From assembly GCA_021464245.1 (NCBI GenBank), contig JADCRB010000105.1:986215-1050214 (forward strand): DNA of 64,000 nt, read 5' to 3'. Position numbers and translations under genes: made by a program. The notes below the pieces were generated by a model. That model was not told where the DNA came from, ran no database searches, and saw nothing but the letters and a program-made list of their open reading frames with translations. This document shows positions 23,901 to 36,079 of this stretch, piece after piece. Source of the DNA: Carallia brachiata. Taxonomy: Eukaryota > Streptophyta > Magnoliopsida > Malpighiales > Rhizophoraceae. How positions within the stretch are numbered: position 1 is the first letter of the stretch; each line of letters starts with the position of its first letter.

Positions 23901-26900
23901 CAAAATTTTTTGTGAGCTTCCCTTCAACAAGAGTTGGGAGCTTGCCGTCAGCATGAGGATGACCTAATTGACCATATACCGGGCTGCCCATTGTGTAAAC
24001 ATAGCCAGCAGTTGTAAGTGCAACAGTCAGGCTGTGTCCACAGGCAACCTGGCAGAAATTGGGTTCCACAAGTGCAGCAACACAAGTTGGCACCAATCTA
24101 GCTTCCCTATCACCATGACCAAGACGACCTCGGTCTCCATCTCCCCAAGTGAAAAGCTTTCCTGAAGAGCAATTGCTGGAAGCTGAAGACCCAACCATGA
24201 CTTCAACAACTGCAGCAGTGTGCCAAACTCCACAAGCCGCTCGCACAGTTCGTAAGCCCTTAAGAGATTCCACTTCCCTTGGTACTGAAACACTTTTCCG
24301 GTCTCCATGCCCTAAAGCTCCAAAAGTTCCATCCCAAAAGTAAACAGTTGCCCAGAAGAAGTTACAACAACCGTGTGCCACGGCCCACATGAAACTGATG
24401 AGACATGTATTCCTTCCAAAGGCCCATTTACCTTTTTTGGAACCCATTGACGAGCCTCACTTCCATATCCAAGGAGTTCGTGCTTGTAAGCACTATTCCC
24501 CCATACGAACAACTCACCGGATAGTGTTACAGCACAAGAATGGTAATCTCCACATGCTACAAGTTCAACATTGATATTTTGAGACCATCAACAAGTTTAG
24601 GCTGCAAGACATCCGAGTCCACACCATGTCCAGCCTGCCTCCAAGTTCCTTCCCCCAAGAGAATACCTCTCCTTGCTTTGTGACTAAAGCAGCATGTTCC
24701 CAACCACAAGCTATGTTCTGAACATCCAACAAGACAGCAGAGTCTAAGGCTTTTGGCACAAAAGAATCCATCTGAACAGCACAATCTCCAATTCTATGTA
24801 CTCCCCCACCTAGCATGCCGTCCCCAGTGCCTTCTCCCCAAATGTAAACATCCCCTAATGCATCACTGTCATCATGGCCAGAGCCTTGACTTGATGAACT
24901 GACAGCACTTGATAAACTCACTCTAAAGGCATCCACATTTGGACCCTTCACACGCCCCATAATTCCATCTGAAGCTCGTGATGACAGAGAGGGCACTGAG
25001 TCAGATGCAGTATCTGACATGAGTAAAATTTGGGAGGCACAGCATGAAGTAATACTACATCGGATAATGCCTTGTCCACCCCAAATTTGGGAGGACTATC
25101 GCATGGAGTATGAAGACGAAGGGGATCCACATCACTCTGCATTGGCAAGAAGAAAATTCTTCTATTTAATATATATAGCAATGAAATGCACCACAACATG
25201 TGAAGAGGGAGAGAACACCTTCTGTGAACCATCACCACTGCCAAATACAGAGCTCAGTGGAGAACTTCTTTGGGCATGTGATCTAGGACTATTTGCTTCA
25301 GATGAAATTCCATCACTCCGAGATTCTGTTCTCCCTTTCCTGAGATGGGCACGTGAAATTAGAGCTTTTAGTCCAGTAAACCAGACTTCAGCTTCATCTT
25401 TGTCCTTGCAAATCTGGATAAAAGGTTTTCATGAATAATTGATGAAGAATTTTTAGCTGGCAATAAGATTTTATGAGAAAAAGATATGCCTACCAAATCT
25501 AAGGATCTGTCATTATATATAAGAGAAAATGATTGGTATTCTTTCTCCGGTCGAGGACATCTCTGGAATATCGGCTACAATTCATGCAAAATAAAGAGCA
25601 GTCAATATGTATAGCATCAGCACTTTGAAATTGAACTGTTAAGAGAAGAACTGAGTGCTAGGAAATACATTTCTAAAGGGAAATTTGATGATGCACAATA
25701 ATTGTATTAGCTACAGGAGTAGAGAGAACGAGTCATCTATAAGTACAACTAGCTTCAGCTGATTAAACTTGAATCTTTGATGAAAGACTGACATTCATCT
25801 TTCCAGGGAAAATCATGCAGGACTTGAAAATTTTTATAAACAGAAACTTAAAAACAAGCATGCAAATCAATAATCTAATAGCAGTAACAATTAAAAGAAC
25901 CTTCTAGTTTTCCTGCATATCTTTAAAGAAAAGGTGCTGGGGCATGCGGGGAAAGAAGGAAGAATAGGTGATATACAACTAAAGATACTGGTAGTAAGTA
26001 GAAAATACAAGCATGGATACTTGGCCTGTCGCATGATTTTACTTGCCAGTCTTGTTGCGGGATGAATCAATTTAAACAACGGAAGAAAAAAAAAAATAGA
26101 TACACTAAGAGAAACTTTGCATTTAAAACTTCATATCTCCCATATCAAGCAGGAGACTGTAAAAGCTCCACACACAAAAACCAGAGGTTTTTTTTTTTTA
26201 ATTGGGTTTGTTGAAAACCCAATGCTTAAAGAAAAAGATCAACTCTCAAATAAATGAGACGAGATGCACAATTCATATCCAGAGAACAAATTCCCTTACT
26301 GGAAAGCATCTTTACAGCAGTATCACCATTCAAAAGTTGGAGGAAAAGTTGACATGGATAAACTTACAGTGCGCTGACCAGGTATAATTCTGGAAACAAG
26401 GCTCAGTCTAAGTTGCTTTTCCTCTTTCCCAGATAACCATATTAAAGCAGATTCGTCCTGAAAAGATAAACGCAAAGGATACGGAACATAAGATTTTCAC
26501 TTGCAAATATTACTAGAAAGCTTCTGACAAAAGGACCTATAACAGAATTTACGTTGGGTATTGGGGAAAGGATTAGTAAATTGTCGACTAATATACTCAT
26601 GAAGGTCACTAAGGTATTTCCTTATACTTTAAAAGTAAAATGCCTGAAATCTTTTATAAAGAGTTAATTCAGTCTGATTAACAGGTGTTGCATAGAAAGT
26701 TTTACTTTCACAAACTCCCACTCAACATTCGTTGTTCAAGACATGATAGTTGGCAGGACAATGCATATAAATCAACATGCATTGATAAATTTTAGGAGAA
26801 GTCTGTTTTAAAGGAAAACAGGCATCAGCTAACTTCTCATTTAGTGGCAAAACAACCATACATTAGTCTAATGTAGCATCCTCAATTCTCTATCAGTTTG

Positions 26901-28882
26901 ACATGGCTCATATGTGCTGACAATGTCAAACAGTAAGAACATTCATTTAACCACAATCTTACATTAGCCAGCCTGAAAGGACAAAATTTGGGCTTCCCTC
27001 TACGTCCATACTTGAGCAATTGAGCTCCTTTTTTAAGAGCTGTGACAGCCTGTGTTAAAGAACAAGCTGAGACACTATAGTAAAACAGAATAAGCAGATA
27101 ATGGAACTGGTATATGAGAAAAAAAAATGATACATAATTTTATGCTTGCAGACTGAAAATTTTGTTAAGAGATGAGAAAAAATAATCACATAAGGGAAAT
27201 TGGGAACAGATCTATGCAAACTCTATGTCTCGGAGTATAGAATTCTTATCTCTATATTTTTTTCTATATTGACCACAAATAATCAATACAAAACAAATCT
27301 TCATTATACAAAGCCCAACATAGATGTTGCCTTTTAATACAAAATTATGTGGATATATTCCATGCTAGCACATTTCAACAAACTTGGATACCTGTACAAA
27401 AAACTCAAAGGCAACAATTTGTATTTTGCAATTGAGCCTTGATAAAGTCACCTACTATGTAGCATATTGTTATATTCACTGTAGATAAAAGAGGATTGAA
27501 GAGTCATAATTGAAGATAGAGCACGTAACATTTTTTCCCCTTCCAATTTAAGTCAAAGAAGGTAAGACTAGGTGTTTTAACATCTTAGTTTCAGGCCAGC
27601 ACTCATTCACACACACCAATCAAAAACCATAATGTTCAGCCTAGCTATCATACAAAATCACTCGGAAGGAACATTTTCATCTAGAAATTTACCCTGAGGA
27701 TATCACAGAAAGGATTCCAAGTTAGATCTCAGAGAAGATTTCTATCAATTTTGAAAGAAGAGATGATGCAAAGGTGGATTTAACCTAAAGGTTTAGGACA
27801 TCTCTGAAAAGATTTTGCCCACCAATTAAGACTCGCAAATGAGAATACAATATAAGATGGACAGATACATGGCCCATTCACAGTTTGTCAGAGCTTGAAC
27901 ATTATTGCAATTTAATCAACATACTTATCAAAAGGAAAGAATTGGCCATTCGATCAAATTGAGCAGATTGATGTCCTGACCTACACTGGACCACGTAGCT
28001 TAAGTAATAATTTGCAATTTAGGTTTGCATATAGAAGTTTTTGAACTATATATAACTCTTTTTTTTTTTTCACTGGTTCCTTGGAATTAAAGCACACATT
28101 TTGTGGGAATTGAAGGGAGCTGGGGTCCTTTCCCCCTTCCTCCCCCACGCGCTTTGCTCTTGTGGCCACGCGCTTTGCTTTTGTGGCCAACCAAGCTAAA
28201 CTTGGTTAGTACGCATTCAAAGCAACCAGTTTATTGAAGCTTTTAAATAGGTAAATTTTAATCTTGAATGACCAGTATATGACAGAGAAAGAAACAAGAA
28301 AAGAAAAAGAGCAATTCCTCCAACTCAAAACCAGTATCAATCACACCAAATCAACATTGCAATTACCATCTCTAACTCTAAAACTAAAATGCTTACATCT
28401 CTTGTTACAAAACATAGCACTTACAGAGAAAGCAGTAATAAAGCCAACAATCACACAAAACAATGGAAAACAGTGTCTCATGTTACAATTCGAAAACCTT
28501 CTCAATCATCAACCTCGTATCGAGTTCAACTTTTAAGCCACCATAAAAGACATTCACTAAACAAAAACAAACAAACACTTTAGCATACCAATTAACAATA
28601 GCACAAATGCTTCCACATACTAGCTATATCAAATTAAATTGCTGGAACACCTAACATAGAAATAATGCGATTTATCTTAATACAGTGTAAACAAAGGCAT
28701 ATGCAAATGAACAAACACATATGAATATAATACATTAAAACTCATACACATATGATCTATAACTTCACATGACATTCGAATATATGTGAAAATGAAAGTG
28801 AGGAAATTACCAACTCGACGTCTCTCTCAACAGTTCCGGCCCTAGACCGGTCGGCCGCAAACATTTTCTCCGGCGGCAACAT
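20927..28882 (-). CDS. PRAF protein: PH, RCC1 repeats, FYVE and BRX domains; frame broken in the large exon
   Basis: PRAF proteins bind phosphoinositides and act at membranes or as putative exchange factors for small GTPases. Nine minus-strand exons can be placed: 28811-28882 (start), 26963-27049, 26368-26457, 25494-25574, 25219-25413, 23015-25136, 22181-22327, 21273-21616 and 20927-21035 (stop). Domain order is a PH domain (exons 2-5), RCC1-type repeats with many GHG and W-G motifs, a FYVE zinc finger (CSGC, then [10 protein letters not shown] and CHSC), a coiled coil (exon 7), and a BRX domain ending in YQRYNV. The 2122-base exon reads correctly only if one base is added near each of 25025-25028, 24630, 24577-24580, 24333-24335 and 23205-23211. 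With those five, the exon length becomes a multiple of three and the protein would be about 1083 residues, normal for the family. The breaks are either a decaying gene or consensus errors. The 5' UTR has GA repeats at 29170-29192. Confidence 0.85.
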
Positions 28883-29400
28883 TATCAACAGCAAGAAATC
28901 ACTCTCTCTCTAGCAGCGAAACCCTACCCATTGCATCATCGCCAGCACACACAATCCTCCGCATTCACTGGTACCTAAGAGATTGCGTCGGTTTCACGAC
29001 ACGCCGAACCCTAGCTCATCGCTCCCTTGCTCGCTGGCTCTTAGCTCAGCGCAACTTCACATCACCTGCTCGGATACTGAAACTCCGAAAACTGGAAGCG
29101 CAGAACAGTAATGGAACCTCAGATTGGCGAATCTCTCAGTAAAAATTTCAAAGAAAGCCAGCAATAGAGGGAGAGAGAGAGAGAGAGAGAGGTTCAGTTT
29201 TAGTCTGTGAGATACATACGAGTCAAACTATGCCGAGGCAGAGAGAGAGAGAGGAAAGTGATTTCGAGGTCTCGTGACGCAAAACGACGGGAGAATGTGA
29301 AGTGTTCGAGAGATTCGTTCAGCGAGGCTGCTGTTTGGCTGGGAGGATTTTCGGGGGAGAAAATTCGAGAAACTGAGGGAAAATGGCGGTAGGAGGAACT
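28883..29400 (-). promoter_or_regulatory. probable 5' UTR and promoter of the PRAF gene
   Basis: GC-richer sequence just upstream of the minus-strand ATG, with a GA/CT microsatellite at 29170-29192 and another at about 29241-29252. Such CT tracts (as read on the minus strand) are common in plant 5' leaders. Exact transcription starts cannot be placed. Confidence 0.45.
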
Positions 29401-31283
29401 AGTAGGAAAGTAGCAGCAGCTGCTACAGATACTGCGCTCAGATTCCGATTCGGAAAGAAAATAAAAAGAGTTTTTGTTGAAAGCGATTGGTCAACGTAGT
29501 TGACTTCAAATCAGGGACCGTTAAGATCTTGACACGTGGAGAACGGGACCGTTCTCTCCAAGAAATTGAGAAAGTCCCTCTATCAAAATTTTCTGGACGT
29601 TGATGTCTAGCCATCAATGCAAGTGTGCAACATATTATTTTGTGCATTTAATACAAGATAGGAGTTTATAACCAATACACGAATTTTTTTTTTTTTAAAT
29701 GCGAAAGAGAAGGTGGCGTTTTAAAAAGTATCATTATAAAATATTGTGTTTCTATTTAATAACAATAAATTTTACTTAAATAGTTTTGAGACAGAGAGAA
29801 ATAGGTTATATATAAATTTTTTTTATTGAATATTTTTATAGCACTTAAATCTAAGATTTAGTAATTAGTACGTTCGATTATTATCACTAAACACAACAAG
29901 CCGAAGGTCGAGTATAATTTTTAAGTCTAATTACATAGCAACGGGAAAAGGTAAGACATGAAGATAATATATTGTAATTGACTACATTTTCTTTTAGTAA
30001 TTAGACTATTTTTTAAAAAAAAGATAAAAAAATATTTTTATTTACATAAAAATCGCCTTGTAACAAAATAATGTGTTGGTTCTATATCTTGTTTTTCCCA
30101 TGACTATCTATCCTTTTGGATTTTGTAATTCAAATGTTATTTGTTTAACTGATTTTTACATAATTTATATTTAACAATTCCAAAATTATTTTGCCTAGAA
30201 GAGTCTGTACATTGTACATGTATATGGGTTTTTTTTTTTAATGTATACTTATATTCATAATCATTATTCTTAATTACATATTTTGGTAAATATTTAAATC
30301 AAATATTAATGTTATGCTTCTAAAATATTTGTTTCAAATTTAACTCTTTAATACATTATTACAATGTCAAATGCGAATATGCGATCATCTATCCCATTTA
30401 CAAGTCAATGCTGGGGCTTTGTCTATCAAAGATTTTGCCACAAAATAATGAGTCATTTTTCTCAGCTTCTGGTATGGACAAATTTATGTTAGATATGAAA
30501 CGCAACATGCTCCCACGAACGAGTTGCAACATGATCAGCAAGGAAGAGGCTGGACTACACGTTCCACCCGTTTGTTCTGGTGGACCCCTAGTTCTCAATA
30601 TTCCATACCCAGAAATGCTTGTATGGAACCAACCACCTTGGCAATTTGGTATGGTAAGAACAGTTGGACACAAAGCTATTATTGCAAGTTTTTATCTTTG
30701 CAAATTCAGCGAGTAGTAATGACCTAAATAAATGGTAAATGAACAAATAATAATCTCAAGTAACCATAAAAAATAACAAAATATAGAAAGCCCATCTAAA
30801 AGAGCAAAATAATAAATGTCCAGGCACTCAAGATCTGCAGGTCTTCAATACATTAGTTAGCAAAACTGTTGTAGAACCAAAGCATTTGCACTTCCATTGT
30901 ACCACGCATTGCCAGTGTCTCCACATGAATGGGACGAGTGGCTCCCATCTCCCATGAGCGGGACTAAGGTGATTTATTGTTGCCATCTATTTCCATGGTG
31001 CTCAGCTTTTTTCAATGGATCCATCATATCTGTATTGGTTATATAAAAAGCCTTTTTCATCATGTATACCAACATTTGGGACTGTAAATGTTGCTTCTTT
31101 ACAATATAGATACCCTAGTAACAATAGCATTGCTTTTAGGCATTTCCTAGACTTACAAATTACAAAGAAAAATAAGATGGTCCCAGGTGCTACTAGCATT
31201 TGTCAAAAATAGCTATCACACCAATAGGAATCCCGTGAAGATTCTCTATTCAAGTTGACAAGGCAGTAACCACCTTGAAAAAG
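29401..31283. other. intergenic between PRAF gene and At5g43822-like gene
   Basis: AT-rich in 29650-30380. The part near 31283 is the probable 3' UTR of the minus-strand gene. A 300-base stretch at 30400-30720 has a long frame on each strand, but I recognise no family in it. Confidence 0.5.
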
Positions 31284-33241
31284 TCAACACATCTCGTCCG
31301 CAAAAATTATTTCAAAGATGAACTGCACTGCATTGAAGAATTCATAAATTAGTCAGCATAAGTAGCTCATAGAAAGGAAAATTACGAAGTAAATGAGCTC
31401 CAAAAACTCAGAAACTCAGTACAAATCTAAGCATTGGTGAAGGGGAAAACTATACTAAATCACATATTCACATATTATAGGTAATTCACAAGGTTCACAT
31501 TGTCCGTTTGGAATACGTAGTCTAGACGGCGTTTTCTTATTTTTGTTTATAAACAAGCTTAGGCAATGTTTTTGGGTTCCAAAACAGTTGGGAAAATCAC
31601 AGATTTTTCTCTTTTTTTTGACAAATGCGACTTGGAAGTCAAAGAAAGATAGGTGCATGGTTATTACTGTGCATGTTCATAGCAACACAGCAAATGAATT
31701 TCAGAGAGCAGGTAGAAAAGCAGCAAAGCTTCCATGTTCTCATGATCGCCTAGGTACCTTCATCTTTGGGAATATTCGGCTGATCAATCAAGAGTTGTTG
31801 AAGTGCCATCAGATCACCAGCATCATGACTCTCAGAATGCTGACCTTGTAGACCATGGCTAACTCTGTTAAAATGAATTGGAGGTTTGCGACACCAGATC
31901 CAGTCAGACAAATATGACTTCAGAATTCAAATTTATAATCAAATTAAGAAATACCCAATCAGATTCTGGAGAAAGGAAATATAATAGACTATATGTTCTT
32001 TGATAAAAAAATGGAGCTCAGTATACCTGGGTTTCAAGGCAAGCACTGAAAGTGCTGAAACCAATGATGATTTGAGGAGGTACCTATCAGAATATTATTA
32101 GTGATTACGAGCAAGGAAGAAAACAATTCTTTCCAAATAGAAATACAAGGCATGAACAAAAGCTGGCAAGGTGAGCATTTATCATCTTATGCTTGCTATT
32201 TGCCATGGAAAAACAAATCAATTTTCCCCAGTTTTAGAAACTAAAGTATAAGAATGATTGATGTCCCCAAATACAAAGTTTCATACTCAGACTGATGCAT
32301 CTCATGAAGGACCATAAGGCTGTCCGAGCAATAACGGAGACACGGTTTCATGCCAACTTGTTGGTCCAATTGCTTTGTGGTTAGGTTATTAATCCACTGT
32401 CTATTGTCGCGACGCATCTTCTCTAGAAACTTAACAACACCATGGAGTTTCTCCCTGGAAAAACCATTATAGACTTCAGAATAGGAGAAGCGTCATTAAA
32501 TACTTTCTATTATATATACATAAGAAATCAATTCCTTCAACATTAATTAGATTCAAAAATAAAAGATGTGTATAATCAAATTTAATGTTCCCTTGGCAAC
32601 CAACCACGCATTATAGTTCTGCTAAATATCAAGCTTCTTGCCATTCATTTTCTGTTTGATTTCTAGAGGAAAAGATATCCAACATACAAAATCATCGGTT
32701 TTGGGTATTTTTTTAATATTGGATGTCCTCATCGAGACTCTACAAAAAAGCATGGTTCATGTTGGCTAAAGACAGTTCCTTCAATAATCATTAAACTCAA
32801 GGACAAAAAGGAAGAAAGAAAGACACAAATAAAGGAGGACAGCAAGAAAAGAAGAAAACCTTACAGCGTCTGATTCATGGAAAGAAAAATAGAATTTAAG
32901 GACTCCAATTGCTTCCTCAAAACAGCATCTCTAACACCCTCCACACACTCCAAAGCCCCGTAACTGTTAGGGTCTTGAATCAACTGTTGTAAGGTAACAA
33001 AGAAATTCCAATTCAGTTTTTCTTTATTGCACCTTAATTCAAAAATTTTCTAAAAACAACTATGAATGTTTCCAATTAGCAATCAGAAAAGAAGAATCAA
33101 AATGAAAAGGACCTGCAACCTCTCGATGATGGAAACAGCATTTCTGAATTGTGAAAGCAACTGAGACTGAAGGATATCCCAATTTTCCATTTCTTCTCTC
33201 ACCTTTCTGAATCTTTGCTGATATTTCTTTACGTCGTCCAT
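31284..33241 (-). CDS. small conserved plant protein, At5g43822-like, six exons
   Basis: Minus-strand exons are 33113-33241 (start), 32865-32983, 32287-32454, 32027-32083, 31758-31864 and 31284-31327 (stop). All are GT-AG and join in frame to 207 residues. The N-terminal half is charged and helical, probably coiled coil ([19 protein letters not shown], then [18 protein letters not shown]). The last exon encodes only 14 residues, ending [10 protein letters not shown]. The layout resembles the family annotated in Arabidopsis as uncharacterised protein At5g43822. No catalytic motif, signal peptide or membrane segment is visible, so no function is assigned. The gene lies head to tail with the PRAF gene, separated by about 2.4 kb. 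Confidence 0.78.
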
Positions 33242-34149
33242 TCTTTAACCAGTATGAAACTGTATGTAAGTGTTTAATAGTATTCCAGCATAAGCTGGTT
33301 TCTATTTAACCATGGAAATTTCCACAAGTTGCTGTGATGTTGACAATCAACGCTGAAAAAAGAAAGCACTGCAAACAGTAAAAATTAGGATTTAATCTGT
33401 CACTACACAGTGCACAACATTATGTAGTTCCCAATGGAACAATATGTCATCAATTCAACGTCTAATACTCCAATCTCCACACTCCAGTGTAAACCGTCGG
33501 GCTAAGGAAGGAGAATTGTGAAACAGAAAGTGGGAGAAGAGACAGCCAAGAACATGCATGTTGATTGGAATTGGCAGTGACAAAAAAAAAACCCATATTA
33601 GTTCCGAATTTTGGCCTAAATCAAGGTCCTAGCTTGAGAAAATACATATTCTAAAAGCACCAACGAAATCATATTTACTTCTCATTACAGGTACAATCAA
33701 AATAAACTTTGGGAAATCAAAAAGGTTGAAAAATGATAACCTTTTTTCGATAAGAAAAAGGAAAAAGGAAACGATAACCTTGAACCCATGGACAAAGCCA
33801 AGAATTCAAGAATTCCATACGTGCACTCTTTGACTCACAACAAAACCATTACACATAAAATGTTAACACCAATCAACAAACGGTCCAAAGAAGCGAAAAT
33901 GGGAAATTAAAGCGATAAACAAAGAGACCCTTTTGATATTTGAACCAGAAAAGGAATTTGAAGTGAAGGCAAGAAGATTCACAGCAATCATTTGGCTTTT
34001 CTAGCTACTCTATATTAATGAATGCTGTCCATTTTTGCAAGTTTAATTTCATAAATAACCAAAATCATAAAGAACATTGGAAACTGCAAAATGGAAAAAG
34101 TAAACATAATGAAAGTAAGGTCTAAGAGATAAGAACCAATGGGTGCAGC

Positions 34150-34330
34150 TGGGGCACGGCGAGAGACAAGCAGAGGAAGGAGCGGCAGCGGCTGCGCTGG
34201 GGCTTCTGGCGAAAGACGAACTCAAAGCGACTGTTTTGTGCGGTCCCGTTGTTTTGAAGATGCCAGCTTGCTGTTCGACAGCATGCCGCTTAGAAACTTG
34301 TATGAAACTTGTATTCACCTCTCCTTTATG
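34150..34330 (+). pseudogene. possible fragment of a pentatricopeptide-repeat gene
   Basis: One frame contains FEDASLLFDSMPLRNLY, which fits the PPR pattern 'A..LFD.MP.RN'. The frame stops soon after and no further PPR motifs follow in either direction. It is GC-rich against an AT-rich background, as expected for a small piece of coding DNA. The opposite strand also has an open frame over this interval, with no family resemblance. Confidence 0.35.
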
Positions 34331-35640
34331 ACAAAATAATAATAATAATAATACTCACTTTAATTTTAAATATTTACAATTTCTTTTAACTTATTTTTAA
34401 ATCTTTTGATTATTTTAATTAAATTTTAAAATTTTCAGTTCTTTTAGAAATGAATTCTTCCATTAACAGGAATCAGTCAAAACGTTAAACCTGATCATCG
34501 ACCAAACATAAATGAATAAAATAAATCATATATAGGATTTTTTTCCCCTATTTTCTAGTTATAATATTTAAAAAATATTTAAATATGGCAAAAATAATAA
34601 AAAATAAAAAAACTCACAAAATACACCATTATCATATTTTTTAAAATTAGAGGACTCAATTGAAAAAATTTTAGAACATTTAGCATTTGATTAAAAACGT
34701 TTAGTACATTAAGGACCAAATTGAAAAGAGAAAATACAAAAGAACTTTATTTGGGATTTTTTTTTTATCTCTGTTTGGTCAACTGTCATTTTCAATCGTT
34801 TGACTGACTTCCGTTAATAGAACAATTTATTTGTAAAAGAATTTAAAGATTTAGAATTTAATTAAAAAAATTGAAAGATTTAAAATTAAATTAAAAAATT
34901 ATAAATATTTAAGACTAAAATAAGTATAACCCAAAAAAAATGACACGACTATGAGCAAATCTTGGATTAGGGATAGATAAGGGATTTGAGCAAACTTCCA
35001 TTTGTGGGTGATATGTTTATTATCTTTTTTTTTTTAAGTTAAATGTATTTGATTCTTTTGTGATTTAAACGTTTTTATTTTATTTTTCATAGTTTTAATT
35101 TAAGTAGTAAATTTTTCTTGTAATTTTTAATTTTTATAATTGATCTCCTTAATTAAGATTATATCAAATCTATTAATAGAATTTAGTTAAAATTTCATCA
35201 TTTTGTAATTATTTTTTACTAAAATTATAAAAATATATTATGCATATCTCAAATTAAATTTCAGTGTATATTTAGATTACATTATACATTATATTTTTCA
35301 TAATTTTTGTCATTTTCAGTATACTGTATATATTATATGGAGTATTTGAGATAATACCATTGTTAACTTTTACATAAAAATATAATAAAGTTCTTATAAT
35401 TACATAATAATATAATTATAATTAATTTATATTAATAGATTTAATAAGATGTGTCAAAAGTTAATTACTAAAATTAAAAATTATAAAAAAATTTATTGTT
35501 TATGGAAGTAAAATATAAACCAACCAAATCATAAGAAATTTAAATAGATTTAACTCAAAAAAAAAAGTTTATAAAAATTATATCAGTTCCTTGCCTAAAT
35601 CCAGCCCAACTGAATTATCAAATTAAGAGTTCTAATATAT

Positions 35641-35712
35641 GATTAAAAAAATTATTTAAATAATATTTATATTATAATTATTAATATATTTTATATAATT
35701 ATAAAAAATATA

Positions 35713-35746
<34 letters not shown>

Positions 35747-35832
35747 TTTTTTAGTCTCAAATTTCATAAATACAATTTTATAAAAAATATTAATAATTAT
35801 AATTTAAATATTATCTAAATAATTTTTTTATA
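35641..35832. mobile_element. foldback (MITE-like) element with AAT core
   Basis: The left arm at 35641-35705 and the right arm at 35778-35832 are inverted copies: both read as an A-run, 'attattta', 'ataatattta' and 'ttataattattaatat' in order. The core is an AAT microsatellite (about 35711-35745). It lies roughly 250 bases upstream of the start codon of NPF copy 1. No target duplication was identified. Confidence 0.6.
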
Positions 35833-36079
35833 CATCCATAAACATTTTAAATTAGATAATATGCGACGCTAATAATGGAGTGTAGGAGACCAATCGCCTG
35901 GGAAGGACAGAGCCGGAACCATAGACATCCCAACGAAATCTGATGGATTCCGGTAGGCACGGTACTGCACGGCACCAGCATTTTAGTTAGTAGCACAATA
36001 ATCGAAGTGAGAGCGCGAGCCCGTTGCGTTTGCTTCCGACACTAACCGGAGGTCGACGGCCGACGTGTAATTTACCGAC

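Larger units (their letters stand above)
33242..36079. other. 2.8 kb between divergent genes
   Basis: Shared upstream region of the At5g43822-like gene (-) and tandem NPF copy 1 (+). It contains a possible PPR gene fragment (34150-34330), AT-rich noncoding DNA and a foldback element (35641-35832). The duplicated segment that carries NPF copy 1 begins at about 35880. Confidence 0.6.

Noticed and set aside
23122..24447. A 441-codon frame that could be taken as a complete RCC1-FYVE gene
   Set aside because: Its first 40 residues are out-of-frame translation before a frame jump, and its end likewise. It is the central part of the PRAF large exon, not a separate gene.
24948..25438. Plus-strand frame of 139 codons and a minus-strand frame of 98 codons
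   Set aside because: The plus frame is a shadow of the PRAF exons. The minus frame mixes an intron with out-of-frame exon sequence.
30398..30716. Open frames on both strands of about 90-100 codons
   Set aside because: No motif or family recognised, no exon partners, and frames overlap on opposite strands. It could be a relic of an unknown element but I cannot support a gene.
34049..34318. 89-codon minus-strand frame, alanine- and serine-rich
   Set aside because: Opposite strand of the possible PPR fragment; no family resemblance and no splice signal leading into the gene at 33241.
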